From Thiocystis violacea (lineage in GTDB: Bacteria; Pseudomonadota; Gammaproteobacteria; Chromatiales; Chromatiaceae), in the NCBI RefSeq assembly GCF_016583575.1, contig NZ_NRRG01000014.1, positions 1 to 64,000 of the forward strand: a DNA stretch of 64,000 nucleotides. Reading direction: 5' to 3'. Shown here one piece after another: positions 8,301 to 17,195 of the stretch. Under the pieces are notes generated by a model. It was not told the DNA's origin, did not search any database, and saw only the letters and a list, made by a program, of their open reading frames with translations. The translations under genes and the position numbers were made by a program. The stretch's first letter is position 1, and every line of letters begins with the position of its first letter.

Positions 8301-8490
8301 CTTAAGGTGATTTCCGGGAAACCCTGTACCCGCGATCCACCCCGTCATAGACAGGATTAACAGGATTTCGCAGGATTGACAGGATTTATAACGCTCTGTT
8401 TTTAATCCTGTAAATCTTGAAGAATCCTGTAAATCCTGTCCATTTCCGGAGCTTGAGGTTGGGTATGGACTTTCCCGGAAATCGCCTAAG
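8301..8490. mobile_element. MITE-like palindromic element between pppA and tagF
   Basis: The ends are imperfect inverted repeats of about 30 bases: 8301-8331 and the complement of 8461-8490 share CTTA and GATTTCCGGGAAA, with ACCC at the inner edge. Inside is a second palindrome built from iterated ACAGGATT units (8350-8392) facing AATCCTGT units (8404-8442). It has no coding capacity. A solo end lies at 146-175. The structure suggests a non-autonomous transposable element or a large dispersed repeat. Confidence 0.65.
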
Positions 8491-8497
8491 GCTCCCG

Positions 8498-9223
8498 CTA
8501 GTCCTGGAGTTCCCACCAGCCGCCGCGGGTCCAGTCACCATCGAGCAGGGCGCTGAAGCCGTCCGCCGGGGGAAGCCCCTGGCAGGTCAGCAAGGATGGC
8601 GCTACCCGCTCCGAACCGCTCGACCACCAGAAACTATAGGCGCAATACATCTGCTCCAGCGCCCGCGCGAGCAGGAGCTGGCTGGCGCGCTGGAGTCCGG
8701 CGAGCGACTGGACCTCCAGACGCCAGGCGTTGGAGCGCGCCGTCACGCCCGCGGCCACCGGCGACGCGGTCTCGCGGGCGGCGCCGGGCGGCGCGCCCAG
8801 ATCGATCACCCGAGCGTCGAAGGTCTCGACCGTGCAGCTATCCTCCAGCCCGGACAGGGCCAGAACCTCGGCGCGCTCGAACCAGTCCGGATCGCTCATG
8901 AGCGCGATCAGATCGGTGCCGGGGGGCAGGGGCGCGGCCAGGGTGAGCGGGTAATAGCGCCCGACCCGGTCGACGCTCGGCATCAGCACCCCAGCCCAGG
9001 CGCCCTGCCCGGCCAGGCCGGGGGCGAGCGCGAAGCGCCACAGCGGGCTGGTGAGATAGATGTCGAGCCAGCCGTCGCCGAGCCGCGCCTGACTGGCGGC
9101 CAATGATTCGCGCAGCCAGAGATCCCAGGGCTGGATAAACTCGCCCGGCAGGCGCCGGGTGACGAAATCCCCGAGCGCCGGCAGCTTGCCGTGGAAACCG
9201 GGCGACATCCGTGACCGGCCCAT
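8498..9223 (-). CDS. tagF: T6SS-associated protein TagF (ImpM-like)
   Basis: A 241-residue protein of the TagF/BMA_A0400 family. The N-terminal motif GFHGKLPALGDFVTRRLP, followed by WDLWLRESL, is diagnostic. TagF is a post-translational repressor of T6SS assembly in species where it has been studied. The ATG at 9223 overlaps the tssM stop codon by one base, giving the family N-terminus; a longer upstream frame reads through tssM and is rejected. As last of the coupled run tssK-tssL-tssM-tagF it is probably made together with the membrane complex it restrains. Confidence 0.88.
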   Translation of the reverse strand: MGRSRMSPGFHGKLPALGDFVTRRLPGEFIQPWDLWLRESLAASQARLGDGWLDIYLTSPLWRFALAPGLAGQGAWAGVLMPSVDRVGRYYPLTLAAPLPPGTDLIALMSDPDWFERAEVLALSGLEDSCTVETFDARVIDLGAPPGAARETASPVAAGVTARSNAWRLEVQSLAGLQRASQLLLARALEQMYCAYSFWWSSGSERVAPSLLTCQGLPPADGFSALLDGDWTRGGWWELQD

Positions 9224-12200
9224 CAGAGCCGCCCCGGACAGGCGAAGGCGCGCAGCGCCTCCAGCTCGAAGGGATTGCGCACGCTGATCGCGCGCAGCTC
9301 GAAGCGTGCTGACAATCCGCCCAGCGAAAAGGTCAGCAGATACTTCTCCTGTTGGTTGGTCGAGCGCATGGAGGAGCGGTCGAGTACCCGGAACCAGGCC
9401 CAGGGGCCTTCCTCCGTCGTGCTCGGACCCGTTCCGGTCTGGTCGACGAAGACCAGCCGCACCCGCTCCAGGTTGTCCGGCGAGGGCCACTTGAGCCGCT
9501 GCGAACGCGGCGGACCATGACGGTAATCGACGATCTGGCCGCCCAGGTCCAGGAGAAACTGGGTCACACGGGCATCCATGCTCAGCGGCTTGATCTCGAA
9601 CTCGACGTCCGGGGTCTTGCCGCCGCTCATGAAGAAGGCCTCGCGGATGATGGCCGCGCGCTGGAACTGGGCCAGCGCCGCGTCGGGGATGCCGATGTTG
9701 TCGTCGAGCCAGCGCCAGGTCGGGCGGGCGGTGTCCACGATCGGCGCCAGGTTCTGCTTGAAGAAGCTGTCGATCAGACCGCCCGGACCGAACAGACGCC
9801 CGAAGTCGAACAGGGTGGTCTCGCGCGCGCTGCCCCGGGCGAAGGGATAGCGGTCGTGGATCGCCTCCCGGCAGAAGGTCAGCACCTCGGCGGTCCAGAT
9901 GTTGTTGAGCTGGGCGCGCACGCCGCCGGCGGACAGGTTGGCGCTGTCCTGGGCCAGGGTGCCGACCCAGCCGCCCAGGGGCGCGGGAAGCTGACGGGCG
10001 AGCGTCTTGGCCTCCTGGATCTCGGCGGTCTCGCCGGCGACCAGCACGCCCCGCCCCGAGGTGACGGCGGCGACGACGGACGCCAGATGGAGCTGGAGCT
10101 TGCCGAGATTGGTGAGGACTCCATCGATCGGCGCTTGCCCCTGCTCGTTGGCGCGCGTCAGCGCATGCAGCCAGGCGAAGCGGCGAGTGACATAGCTCTC
10201 GGGGGCCTCGGTCGCTGTGGCGGCCGGAGTTTCCGAGCCGAAATAGCGCTCGACACGCTCGCGAAAGCCGTCCGAACCGGCGCCTTCCCGAGCGGTATCC
10301 GCCGGGGTCGTGTCCGGCCGACGATCCAGCTCGGTCTGGCGCGCGGCGGCGATCAGCAGTCGGCGCAGCGGCGACTCCGCCGGATCGGCGAGCAGACGCG
10401 CCACCTCGGAGGCGTGCGAGAGGTCGCGCACGGCGACCAGCTCGATGTCCTCCAGCAGCTCGTTCCAGACCGTCACATAGTCACGCAGATAGCGCTCACG
10501 AACCTCCACGAGCAGGCGTGTCGCCTCCTCCGAGCCCGCCTTCAAACGGGCTCCCGGCCCCAACACCCAGCTCTCCTCAGCGCTCGCCGTGATCAGCCGG
10601 TCGAGCGCGTCGGCGAAGCCGCGATGGTAACCGTCATAGGTATAGAGCGCGGGGACACCCTGGTTGAGCGGACGACCGCTGCGCCGAACGAAGACCAGTT
10701 TGGCGACGTCGCCACCGGCCTCGCTGATGGTGAACTCGGGGATCCCCTCGTCCACCCCGTCACGCCGGAGCCGCTCGTAGACGCGCTCCGACAGGGGCAC
10801 GCGGGTGAGGCTGCTCCGCGCCTGGTCGATCAGGGCGCCATCGAGCGCGATCGGCAGCGGCGTGGGACGGCGATCGAGCAGGGCCGCGAGGTGATCGCGC
10901 AGCGACTCCTGCTGCTCGCTCGTCGTCTCGCGCGGCAGGCTGCGTTGCCAGTCGCGTCCGACCCAGAGTCGCACCGCCTCGGCGTCGTAATGCTCGTCGC
11001 TGTCGAGCATCAGATAGACGCGCAGGGCGTCGTAGAGATAGTCCGGCTCGCCGCCGGACTGGCGGATCTGCTCCTCCAGACGCAGGATGACACGCGGCAA
11101 CAGGGCCTTGTTCAGGATCCGCCGATAGGCGCGCTCGGCCTGCGAGCCCAGCTTCTCGCCCTGATAGAGCCCGAGCCCCAGGGTCAGCGGCACCGGATCC
11201 TCGCGCTGCGCGTAACCGCGCGGAATCTCGCGCGCGGCGTCCAGCAGGGGCAGCACACCGAGCGGATTACGCTCCTCGGGCGCGAGCGCGTCGATCCGCG
11301 CCTCGATCTCGACGACCCGCTGCTCGACCTCATCGATGAACAGATGGTTGCGCGAATAGCTGGTCGCCCAGGCCGCCGCCGCGATCAGGAAGAGACCAGC
11401 CACGCCCGCGTAGGCCCCGCGGCGGCGCCACAGCCGGCGACGCTCCAGACGCGGATTGAGACCGGCGATTCCGGCCTCGTGGAAGACGACATCGCGCAGC
11501 AGACGGGTGAGGAAAAAGCTCTTGCCGGTCCCCCGGAAGGGCATCGGCCCCTGTCGACCCAGGCCGAAGTTGGCGGCGTAGGCGCTCAGGACACGATCGA
11601 TCGGGGTGCCGGTCTGGGTGCCGCTGGTGAAATAAACCCCGCGCACCAGCGGACGGATCTCGAAACGCGAGGGGGCCAGGGCCTCATTGAGGAAGCGACC
11701 GAGCGTCTCGGCGAGCGTGGCGAACTGGCGCGGAAAGCTGAACAGCAAGGCCCGCTTGCCTGGCTCGCGCTCCTGCTCCATGCGGGCGAGCTGACGCTGG
11801 TCGAGCCGCTCGGCGAGCGCCGCCAGTTCCCCCGGCAAGGTCGTCAGCGGCGAGGGCGCGCCCTCGCTCTGATCAAGCGGAAAGGTCACGCCCCAGACCT
11901 GCTCGCGCCCCTCCTTGCCGAGATCCGCGAAGAACTCGTTGAAACCGGCCACCAGGTCGGACTTCATGAAGAGCACATAGACGGGCACGGCGATGCCGAA
12001 CGCCTGGCACAGCTCCTGGACCCGCGCCCGGATCGCCTTGGCGTGCGCGGCGCGCTCCACCTGGGTGAGCTGCATGAGGTCGGACAGACTGACGGCGATC
12101 AGCACCCCATTGATCGGGCGGCGCGGACGGTGTTTCTTGAGCAGATCCAGGAAATTGCGCCAGGCGGCCTTGTCGACCTGCTCGTAGCTGTCCTGAGTCG

Positions 12201-12774
12201 TATAGCGCCCGGCGGTGTCGATCAGCACCGCCTCGTCGGTGAACCACCAGTCGCAGTGGCGGGTGCCGCCGATGCCGTGGATGGCGTCCTGTCCCAACTG
12301 GTCGGCGAGCGGGAAACGCAGACCCGAGTTGACCAGCGCCGTCGTCTTACCGCAGCCCGGCGGACCGATGATGAGATACCAGGGCAGTTGGTAGACCCAG
12401 CGCCCGCCTAGCTTATGTTTGCCCTCGGACTGCTTGAGGGTGGCCAGGGCCGCGTCGAAGCGCTCGCGCAGCACCGCCAGTTCCTCCTCGGAGGCCTGGT
12501 GGGCGGGATCCCGGTCCGCCTCGGGACCGGCGGCGAGTTGCTCCATCAGCTTGCGGTTGCGGATGCGCGAGCGCACCGCCGAACCGATCTGGGACAGCCC
12601 GTAGACCCCGATCAGCGCACCGATCAGCATCCAGCGGTGCGTGCTCGAAACCAGCGGCTCGAAGCCGCCGACACGGATCAGCGGCCCCAGATACCAGATC
12701 AGCACCGCCAGGGCGACCAGCCCGATCAGGGCCAGGAAGCGGACGGAGACGAAAAACTTGAGAAAGGACTTCAT
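9223..12774 (-). CDS. tssM: T6SS membrane complex protein TssM (IcmF)
   Basis: This 1183-residue protein is the large inner-membrane component of the T6SS trans-envelope complex. Two N-terminal helices (about 12-30 and 48-68) and a third near residue 450 surround a cytoplasmic region with an intact Walker A, GPPGCGKTT at 137-145. The long periplasmic part would contact TssJ. The length matches the family. The start overlaps the tssL stop by four bases and the end overlaps tagF, so the genes are translationally coupled. Confidence 0.95.
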   Translation of the reverse strand: MKSFLKFFVSVRFLALIGLVALAVLIWYLGPLIRVGGFEPLVSSTHRWMLIGALIGVYGLSQIGSAVRSRIRNRKLMEQLAAGPEADRDPAHQASEEELAVLRERFDAALATLKQSEGKHKLGGRWVYQLPWYLIIGPPGCGKTTALVNSGLRFPLADQLGQDAIHGIGGTRHCDWWFTDEAVLIDTAGRYTTQDSYEQVDKAAWRNFLDLLKKHRPRRPINGVLIAVSLSDLMQLTQVERAAHAKAIRARVQELCQAFGIAVPVYVLFMKSDLVAGFNEFFADLGKEGREQVWGVTFPLDQSEGAPSPLTTLPGELAALAERLDQRQLARMEQEREPGKRALLFSFPRQFATLAETLGRFLNEALAPSRFEIRPLVRGVYFTSGTQTGTPIDRVLSAYAANFGLGRQGPMPFRGTGKSFFLTRLLRDVVFHEAGIAGLNPRLERRRLWRRRGAYAGVAGLFLIAAAAWATSYSRNHLFIDEVEQRVVEIEARIDALAPEERNPLGVLPLLDAAREIPRGYAQREDPVPLTLGLGLYQGEKLGSQAERAYRRILNKALLPRVILRLEEQIRQSGGEPDYLYDALRVYLMLDSDEHYDAEAVRLWVGRDWQRSLPRETTSEQQESLRDHLAALLDRRPTPLPIALDGALIDQARSSLTRVPLSERVYERLRRDGVDEGIPEFTISEAGGDVAKLVFVRRSGRPLNQGVPALYTYDGYHRGFADALDRLITASAEESWVLGPGARLKAGSEEATRLLVEVRERYLRDYVTVWNELLEDIELVAVRDLSHASEVARLLADPAESPLRRLLIAAARQTELDRRPDTTPADTAREGAGSDGFRERVERYFGSETPAATATEAPESYVTRRFAWLHALTRANEQGQAPIDGVLTNLGKLQLHLASVVAAVTSGRGVLVAGETAEIQEAKTLARQLPAPLGGWVGTLAQDSANLSAGGVRAQLNNIWTAEVLTFCREAIHDRYPFARGSARETTLFDFGRLFGPGGLIDSFFKQNLAPIVDTARPTWRWLDDNIGIPDAALAQFQRAAIIREAFFMSGGKTPDVEFEIKPLSMDARVTQFLLDLGGQIVDYRHGPPRSQRLKWPSPDNLERVRLVFVDQTGTGPSTTEEGPWAWFRVLDRSSMRSTNQQEKYLLTFSLGGLSARFELRAISVRNPFELEALRAFACPGRL

Positions 12775-14153
12775 CGCCCGCCCTCCGCGATCGACGAGGC
12801 CGCGCCACCCGGAGGTGACGCGGGCGTCATCAGCATGACCTCGACACGCCGGTTACGGGCATCCCTTGGGTTCTCGGGAACCCGCAACTCGGTATCCGCG
12901 CGTCCCTCGGCCGTGAAGCGCGAGGGCGTCCCGGCGACCTGGATCAGCAGGTCGCGCACTTGCGTCGCCCGCGCCTGCGAGAGATGCCAGTTGGAGGGGA
13001 AGCGCAGGGTCTTGATCGGGGCGCTGTCGGTATGACCCGTCACCAGCACCGCGCCAGGCAACTGCGCCAGGGACTCGGCGATGCGCTTGAGCAAGGGCAG
13101 ATAGAGTGGCCGGACCGAGCCGCTGCCCGAGGCAAAGAGATCATCGCCCCGGATGATGACCACCTGACCCTGGGGCCGATCGACGACCTCGAGCTGTCCG
13201 GCCGCGATCTCCCTGGCGAGCAGGAGGCGCAGCGTCAGCGCCGGGGTCGCGCTCGGGCTGTCCGGCGCGTCCGGGAGGCGCGCCTGGGGCCGATCAGCAA
13301 GCGTCGGCAGACCCTTGTCGAGTCCGCCGAGCGCCAGATAGACCGGATCGGAGGCGCGATTGAGCGAAAAGGTGAAATAGGCGAAGAGCGCGAGCAGAAG
13401 CGCGGCGGCGATGGAGCCGAAGACCCAGAGCGGCATCTGGTGGATCAGCGGATCACGCCGCTGGCTGATGCCCCGCCAGCGCGGCGACAGCTCGGAATCG
13501 GGCTCGCCGCGCTGGGCGCGGATGGTCTGAAAAAGCTGCTCGCGCACACGATCGAGCTGCGTCCGTCCGCCCTCGCGCGCCCGGTAACGGCCCTCGAAAC
13601 CGAGCGCCAGACAGAGATACATGAGTTCCAGCAGATGCAGATTGCCGGCCGGATAGGCCATGAGACGATCGAGCGCGGAGAAGAATTTCTCACCGCCCCA
13701 GGCTTCGTTGTGGAAGCCAATGAGCAAGCCCCGGTTGGCCCAGACACTCTGACTTCCCCAGGGGGTATCCAGCACGGACTCGTCGACCAGCGAACAGAGG
13801 ACATAGCGAGCCGGCAGGACAACGGGATCCGGCAGGCCCTTGGCCCGTGCTCGGGTCTCGAACTCGCGCATCTGACGGGTCAGCCCCTCGCGCAACCCCT
13901 CCGGGTCCGGATGCGAGGGGGTGCCGCGCAATTGCGCCGCGATGGTGAGCAGCCCGGTCGCGCAGGACACCAGCGGATTGTCCGAGCGGGCGGGCAGGTC
14001 GCCGACCTGGAAGCTGGGCGGCAGGCCCGCGTCGGCGGGTAGCGCTCCCGCGGGCGGCGGCGCCGTTCCAGGGACCCGCCGACCGCCGGGAATGGGACGG
14101 ATCACGGTCGGACCGGCATCGCCGGGCGTCAAGAAGGGGTCGTCATCGGTCAC
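12771..14153 (-). CDS. tssL: T6SS protein TssL (DotU/IcmH) with OmpA-like C-terminus
   Basis: A 460-residue evolved TssL. Residues about 50-235 form the cytoplasmic DotU domain, with RYVLCSLVDESVLDTPWG at 116-133. One membrane helix follows (240-262), then a periplasmic OmpA-like peptidoglycan-binding domain (about 320-442) with VTGHTDS and NRRVEV. The last domain lets TssL anchor the complex in the cell wall without a separate TagL-type protein. It lies between tssK (three bases upstream) and tssM (four-base overlap). Confidence 0.95.
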   Translation of the reverse strand: MTDDDPFLTPGDAGPTVIRPIPGGRRVPGTAPPPAGALPADAGLPPSFQVGDLPARSDNPLVSCATGLLTIAAQLRGTPSHPDPEGLREGLTRQMREFETRARAKGLPDPVVLPARYVLCSLVDESVLDTPWGSQSVWANRGLLIGFHNEAWGGEKFFSALDRLMAYPAGNLHLLELMYLCLALGFEGRYRAREGGRTQLDRVREQLFQTIRAQRGEPDSELSPRWRGISQRRDPLIHQMPLWVFGSIAAALLLALFAYFTFSLNRASDPVYLALGGLDKGLPTLADRPQARLPDAPDSPSATPALTLRLLLAREIAAGQLEVVDRPQGQVVIIRGDDLFASGSGSVRPLYLPLLKRIAESLAQLPGAVLVTGHTDSAPIKTLRFPSNWHLSQARATQVRDLLIQVAGTPSRFTAEGRADTELRVPENPRDARNRRVEVMLMTPASPPGGAASSIAEGGR

Positions 14154-14156
14154 GGA

Positions 14157-15491
14157 TTACTCCCGAATGGCCCAAAGCTCCAGCTTGAGGTCGGGGAATT
14201 CCCCGCCGATGTGCATCCCGAAGCCGCCGCCGCCCGCCAGTTGCGACCAGTAGTCGCTCTTGCGATCCAGCTCGAAGTAGTCGAAGCCGGCATGGTAGGG
14301 GATCTCCAGTGGCGCGGTCGGCATGGGCCGCAGAGCGATGCCCGGCAGCGCCAGCTTGACCAGTTCCTGGATCTTCTCGACCGGACCGATCTTCACCTGC
14401 GTGGGGAAACGATTGCGCAAGGTCTGGGAGTCCAGATTCGCCTGGGCCGACAGCACGAAACGCGAACCCGCGAGCAGTGACCGATCGTCCACCAGGGCGA
14501 TGCGGAAGCCGAACTGGCGCTCCTTGATCGGGATGGCGATGGCGCGCTCGACGTACTCGCGGCTCAGATAGTCGCGCAAGCGCTCGATCAGTGGCGAGAA
14601 ACTGGCGTCGAGATCCTCGTGCCGGTAGGTCGGGAAATCGGGCGGACGCTTGGTCTCGCTGGCGAAGGTCGCCAACTCACCGGCCAGCCCGAGGAAAAAC
14701 CGGTAGAGAACCTCCGGATGCAGTCCGCGCACCTGTACGAGGTGCTGGGCCACCGGCTCCGCGCGGTTCAGGAGTTGGAGCAACAGGAAATCCGCCCAGT
14801 CCGCCACGCCGCCGCGACCCACGCCGCGCACCCGGCCGGCCCGCGACTCGGCCTGGCGATGGATGAGACCGGTCAGCTCCTCGATGAAGTCGCCGAGCCG
14901 CCGCGACACATGGAAATCGACCGAGGGCGGGATGAAGGCGGCATCGAGCTGAACCTGACGATCCGCGCGACATTCGAGCACCCGGGCGATCCCGCAACAG
15001 GCGTAGCCGTCGCGTGCCTCGCTCCCCAGCATCAGGCGCAGTTGCAGCCGTCCGACCTCCAGCAGCGCCTCGGTCTCCGAGCCAAGGCTGTTGTCGCGCA
15101 CCCGCAGTTCGTTCGCGCGATAGCGCAGACTGCTCTCGCGCTCATCCGGACCGCCGCTCTCGGGCGCGCCCGGCTGGCGCAGGGGCAAGGCGAGATAGAG
15201 CGTCTGGGCCGTCAGGTTCTCGTCCAGTTCCAGCGGCGTGGGCAATGGATCGCTCGCCGGCGCGTCGAAGGGGGTGCCGTCCGGCAGCACGCCGGCGACC
15301 TCGGTCAGCGCGACCTTGCCGAAGGCGAGCAGTTCCTCGTCGATCCGCAGCCGACGCAGCCCCCAGGGATGCGGCACGCCGAGTCCGGACTTGCCGGCGA
15401 CCAGTCGCTCCAGGTAGCGATCATGCTGCTGGAAGTGATGGGGCTGGAGAAACAGCCCCTCCGACCAGAGCACCTTGTTGTCCAGCGACAC
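14157..15491 (-). CDS. tssK: T6SS baseplate adaptor TssK
   Basis: A 444-residue protein beginning VLWSEGLFLQPHHFQQHDRY, the hallmark of TssK. It links the contractile tail baseplate to the TssJLM membrane complex. Its length matches the family. The other baseplate, sheath and tube genes (tssA, B, C, E, F, G, hcp, vgrG, clpV) are not in this window, so TssK must work with products encoded elsewhere. The gap to tssL is three bases and to tssJ nine bases. Confidence 0.95.
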   Translation of the reverse strand: MSLDNKVLWSEGLFLQPHHFQQHDRYLERLVAGKSGLGVPHPWGLRRLRIDEELLAFGKVALTEVAGVLPDGTPFDAPASDPLPTPLELDENLTAQTLYLALPLRQPGAPESGGPDERESSLRYRANELRVRDNSLGSETEALLEVGRLQLRLMLGSEARDGYACCGIARVLECRADRQVQLDAAFIPPSVDFHVSRRLGDFIEELTGLIHRQAESRAGRVRGVGRGGVADWADFLLLQLLNRAEPVAQHLVQVRGLHPEVLYRFFLGLAGELATFASETKRPPDFPTYRHEDLDASFSPLIERLRDYLSREYVERAIAIPIKERQFGFRIALVDDRSLLAGSRFVLSAQANLDSQTLRNRFPTQVKIGPVEKIQELVKLALPGIALRPMPTAPLEIPYHAGFDYFELDRKSDYWSQLAGGGGFGMHIGGEFPDLKLELWAIRE

Positions 15492-15500
15492 GGCGCGCTC

Positions 15501-16025
15501 CTACTGGTGGCGGATCGAAACGGCCTTGGCGCCGATCTCGATCAGGATCTTGTTGTCGACGTCCGGCTTGAGCCGCAGCGACTCGCGCCACTGGCTCTGG
15601 TCGATGTCGCGGAAGGCGGCGACGACACCGACATAGGCGGCGTCGGTGTCCAGCAGGCGTTCCAGCGGCAGGAACTGGCCCGGTGCCAGGGTCACCTCGT
15701 CACGCGCGAGCAAGTCGCCGCCCAGCACCTCGGTCTCATGATCGTAGAGGCTGAAGAAATCGGCGCTCGCGAAGACACCCAGGCTCTTGAGTTCATAGAC
15801 CCGCGCCACCACCGGCAGCCCCCGGCCACCCGGTCCCAGATTGGCGTCGTTCGCGGCCCTGATTTCGATACTCAGCCTTGGCGGCGGCTTCTTCTCCTCC
15901 GCCTTGAGCTCCCTGACCTCCTTTACCTCCTTCACCTCCGGCTTCTTGGCGCAGCCCCCGGCGAATGGGATCGCCGTGGCGAGGAGGGCCACCAGAAAAA
16001 CTCGGCGTCGCTGGCTCGTGGTCAT
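15501..16025 (-). CDS. tssJ: T6SS outer-membrane lipoprotein TssJ
   Basis: A lipoprotein of about 174 residues. After a charged start (MTTSQRRR) comes a hydrophobic signal peptide ending in a lipobox-like FAGGC near residue 23, then a lysine/glutamate-rich linker and a beta-rich TssJ domain. TssJ anchors TssM at the outer membrane. I use the ATG at 16025; a TTG six bases earlier has better-spaced GGAGG and may be the true start. It is the first gene of the contiguous tss run. A terminator-like hairpin lies upstream, so it needs its own promoter. Confidence 0.87.
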   Translation of the reverse strand: MTTSQRRRVFLVALLATAIPFAGGCAKKPEVKEVKEVRELKAEEKKPPPRLSIEIRAANDANLGPGGRGLPVVARVYELKSLGVFASADFFSLYDHETEVLGGDLLARDEVTLAPGQFLPLERLLDTDAAYVGVVAAFRDIDQSQWRESLRLKPDVDNKILIEIGAKAVSIRHQ

Positions 16026-16233
16026 GATCAAGACGGTGTCCTCCCCTGTTTGAACAGGTCTCTGATTATGGCTCAAAACCGCCGACCGGCCCTAAGGACG
16101 CTCGGCGGCATTTGGCGCGGCCCACTGGTTCGAGCCCCTCTGGCACGCCCTGTCCGATGTCCAAGCTTGCCTCAATCGCATTGAAACAGCCATACACGCC
16201 AACATCCAGGAAACCGGCAGGCTCCACATGGGG

Positions 16234-16320
16234 ACGGATCTTCCCCAAATGCAAAAGGCCGGGTTCGCACCCGGCCTTTCTTCATTCATTCACTCAAATG
16301 CCAAGCCTCGAAACCGAGGC
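16234..16320 (-). repeat. Duplicated 3' flank of hsp20, copy 1 (contains hairpin 16255-16278)
   Basis: This 87-base block is a diverged duplicate of 16511-16591, the region just past the hsp20 stop codon. It includes the intrinsic terminator with arms AAGGCCGGGT and ACCCGGCCTT. It may be the remnant of a second, lost hsp20 copy. Confidence 0.75.
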
Positions 16321-16343
16321 CCCAGCGCTTGTGAAAAACCCCT

Positions 16344-16396
16344 CGTAGGATGGGCAGAGCGCAGCGATGCCCATCCCGTACGCTCCGAGGCTCAAG
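16344..16396 (-). repeat. GGATGGGC palindromic repeat, copy 2
   Basis: On the minus strand it starts CTTGAGCCTCGGAGCGTAC and ends GCCCATCCTACG, nearly the same as copies 1 and 4. Confidence 0.8.
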
Positions 16397-16474
16397 ATAG
16401 AAGGATATGGGCCGAACGCCGCGAGGCCCATCGAACCCGCTGATGCCATCCGGCCCGATCCTGAATTCGCCGTG

Positions 16475-16514
16475 GCTTGAACGATGGGCATCGCTCTCGC
16501 TCTGCCCATCCTAC
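16475..16514 (+). repeat. GGATGGGC palindromic repeat, copy 3 (shortened)
   Basis: It reads GCTTGAACGATGGGCATCGC, then the closing arm GCCCATCCTACG. It lacks the CTCGGAGCG segment found in the other three copies. Confidence 0.65.
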
Positions 16515-16591
16515 GGATCTTCCCCAAATGCAAAAGGCCGGGTTTTCACCCGGCCTTCATTCACTCAAACGCCAAGCCTCGATGCCGAGGC
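16511..16591 (-). repeat. 3' flank of hsp20, copy 2 of the duplicated block
   Basis: The counterpart of 16234-16320, adjacent to the hsp20 stop codon. Both contain GCCAAGCCTCGA, CATTCACTCAAA and the terminator palindrome. Confidence 0.75.
16527..16555 (-). terminator. Intrinsic terminator of hsp20
   Basis: Ten-base arms (16532-16541 and 16546-16555) close on a four-base loop. On the minus strand the stem ends in a T run (CCTTTTGC). It lies about 40 bases past the hsp20 stop. Confidence 0.8.
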
Positions 16592-16592
16592 A

Positions 16593-17069
16593 TCAGGCGG
16601 CCTTGGCTGGCTCCAGCGGAACCGCGTCGTGCTCGATCGCCGGGCTGGTGGCACCGCCATGGATCTCGATCCGACGCGGCTTCATCGCCTCGGGCACCTC
16701 GCGCACCAGATCGACGTGCAGCAGGCCGTTCTCCAGCTTGGCCTCGACCACCTTCACGTAGTCGGCGAGCTGGAACTTGCGCTCGAAGCTCCGGTTGGCG
16801 ATGCCGCGATAGAGGAAATTCCCCTCCGCTTCCATCGCCCGACGCTGGCCAGTGACGGTCAGCAGATTCTCCTTGGCCTCGATGTCGAGTTCGCCCTCGG
16901 TGAAGCCCGCCACGGCAAGGGTGATGCGGTAGCGGTTTTCATCCTGAACCTCGACGTTGTAGGGCGGATAGCCGCCCGGTTCGGTCCGGTAGGCCGTCTC
17001 CAGGGAACTCGCCAGCCGGTCGAAACCGATCATGGAGCGGAACAACGGTGAGAAGTCGAGAGTGGTCAT
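16593..17069 (-). CDS. Small heat-shock protein (Hsp20/IbpA-like)
   Basis: A 158-residue alpha-crystallin-type chaperone. The N-terminus MTTLDFSPLFRSMIGFDRL, the motif YPPYNVEVQDENRYRI and the closing YRGIANRSFERKFQL are typical of the bacterial IbpA class. It should bind unfolding proteins as an oligomer and hand them to DnaK/ClpB. The ATG at 17069 has GGAGG seven bases upstream. Expression appears doubly controlled: a CIRCE operator overlaps a sigma70 promoter, and the leader has a ROSE-like hairpin around the ribosome-binding site. It sits inside a T6SS gene run without obvious functional connection and has its own promoter and terminator. Confidence 0.93.
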   Translation of the reverse strand: MTTLDFSPLFRSMIGFDRLASSLETAYRTEPGGYPPYNVEVQDENRYRITLAVAGFTEGELDIEAKENLLTVTGQRRAMEAEGNFLYRGIANRSFERKFQLADYVKVVEAKLENGLLHVDLVREVPEAMKPRRIEIHGGATSPAIEHDAVPLEPAKAA

Positions 17070-17072
17070 GAC

Positions 17073-17094
17073 ATATCCTCCACATGAGCAATAT
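17073..17094 (-). promoter_or_regulatory. ROSE-like RNA thermometer hairpin at the hsp20 start
   Basis: In the transcript, ATATTGCTC (17094-17086) pairs with GAGGATAT (17080-17073) over a five-base loop, with one bulged G. The UUGCU-type strand opposite the AGGA ribosome-binding site, with the extra G, is the signature of ROSE thermometers on small heat-shock mRNAs. The hairpin would hide the ribosome-binding site at low temperature. Confidence 0.7.
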
Positions 17095-17166
17095 GAATCA
17101 AGCGATGGCGTTCGTTCGAACCGCCGGTTTCCACGGTCCCCGAATGGGCGACCGCTTGCATTATGT

Positions 17167-17195
17167 AAATTAGTAGCCGATTGGCACTCTGTCAA
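17167..17195 (-). promoter_or_regulatory. Sigma70 promoter of hsp20
   Basis: On the minus strand, TTGACA (17195-17190) and TAATTT (17172-17167) are separated by 17 bases. Transcription would start near 17160, leaving a leader of about 90 bases with the thermometer at its end. Confidence 0.75.

Larger units (their letters stand above)
16026..16592. other. 567-base gap between tssJ and hsp20, made largely of repeats
   Basis: From low to high coordinate it holds about 200 bases that should include the tssJ promoter, a terminator-bearing block (16234-16320), two GGATGGGC repeats in opposite orientations, and a second terminator-bearing block (16511-16591). I see no gene. Confidence 0.7.

Noticed and set aside
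8345-8445. Repeated ACAGGATT units as a possible CRISPR array
   Set aside because: Units are 8 to 12 bases, irregularly spaced and inverted in the second half; there are no spacers and no cas genes.
9352-12411. A 1019-codon open frame on the plus strand opposite tssM
   Set aside because: It is antisense to a clear tssM, rich in Arg, Gln, Gly and Glu as expected for the reverse strand of a GC-rich gene, and shows no domain.
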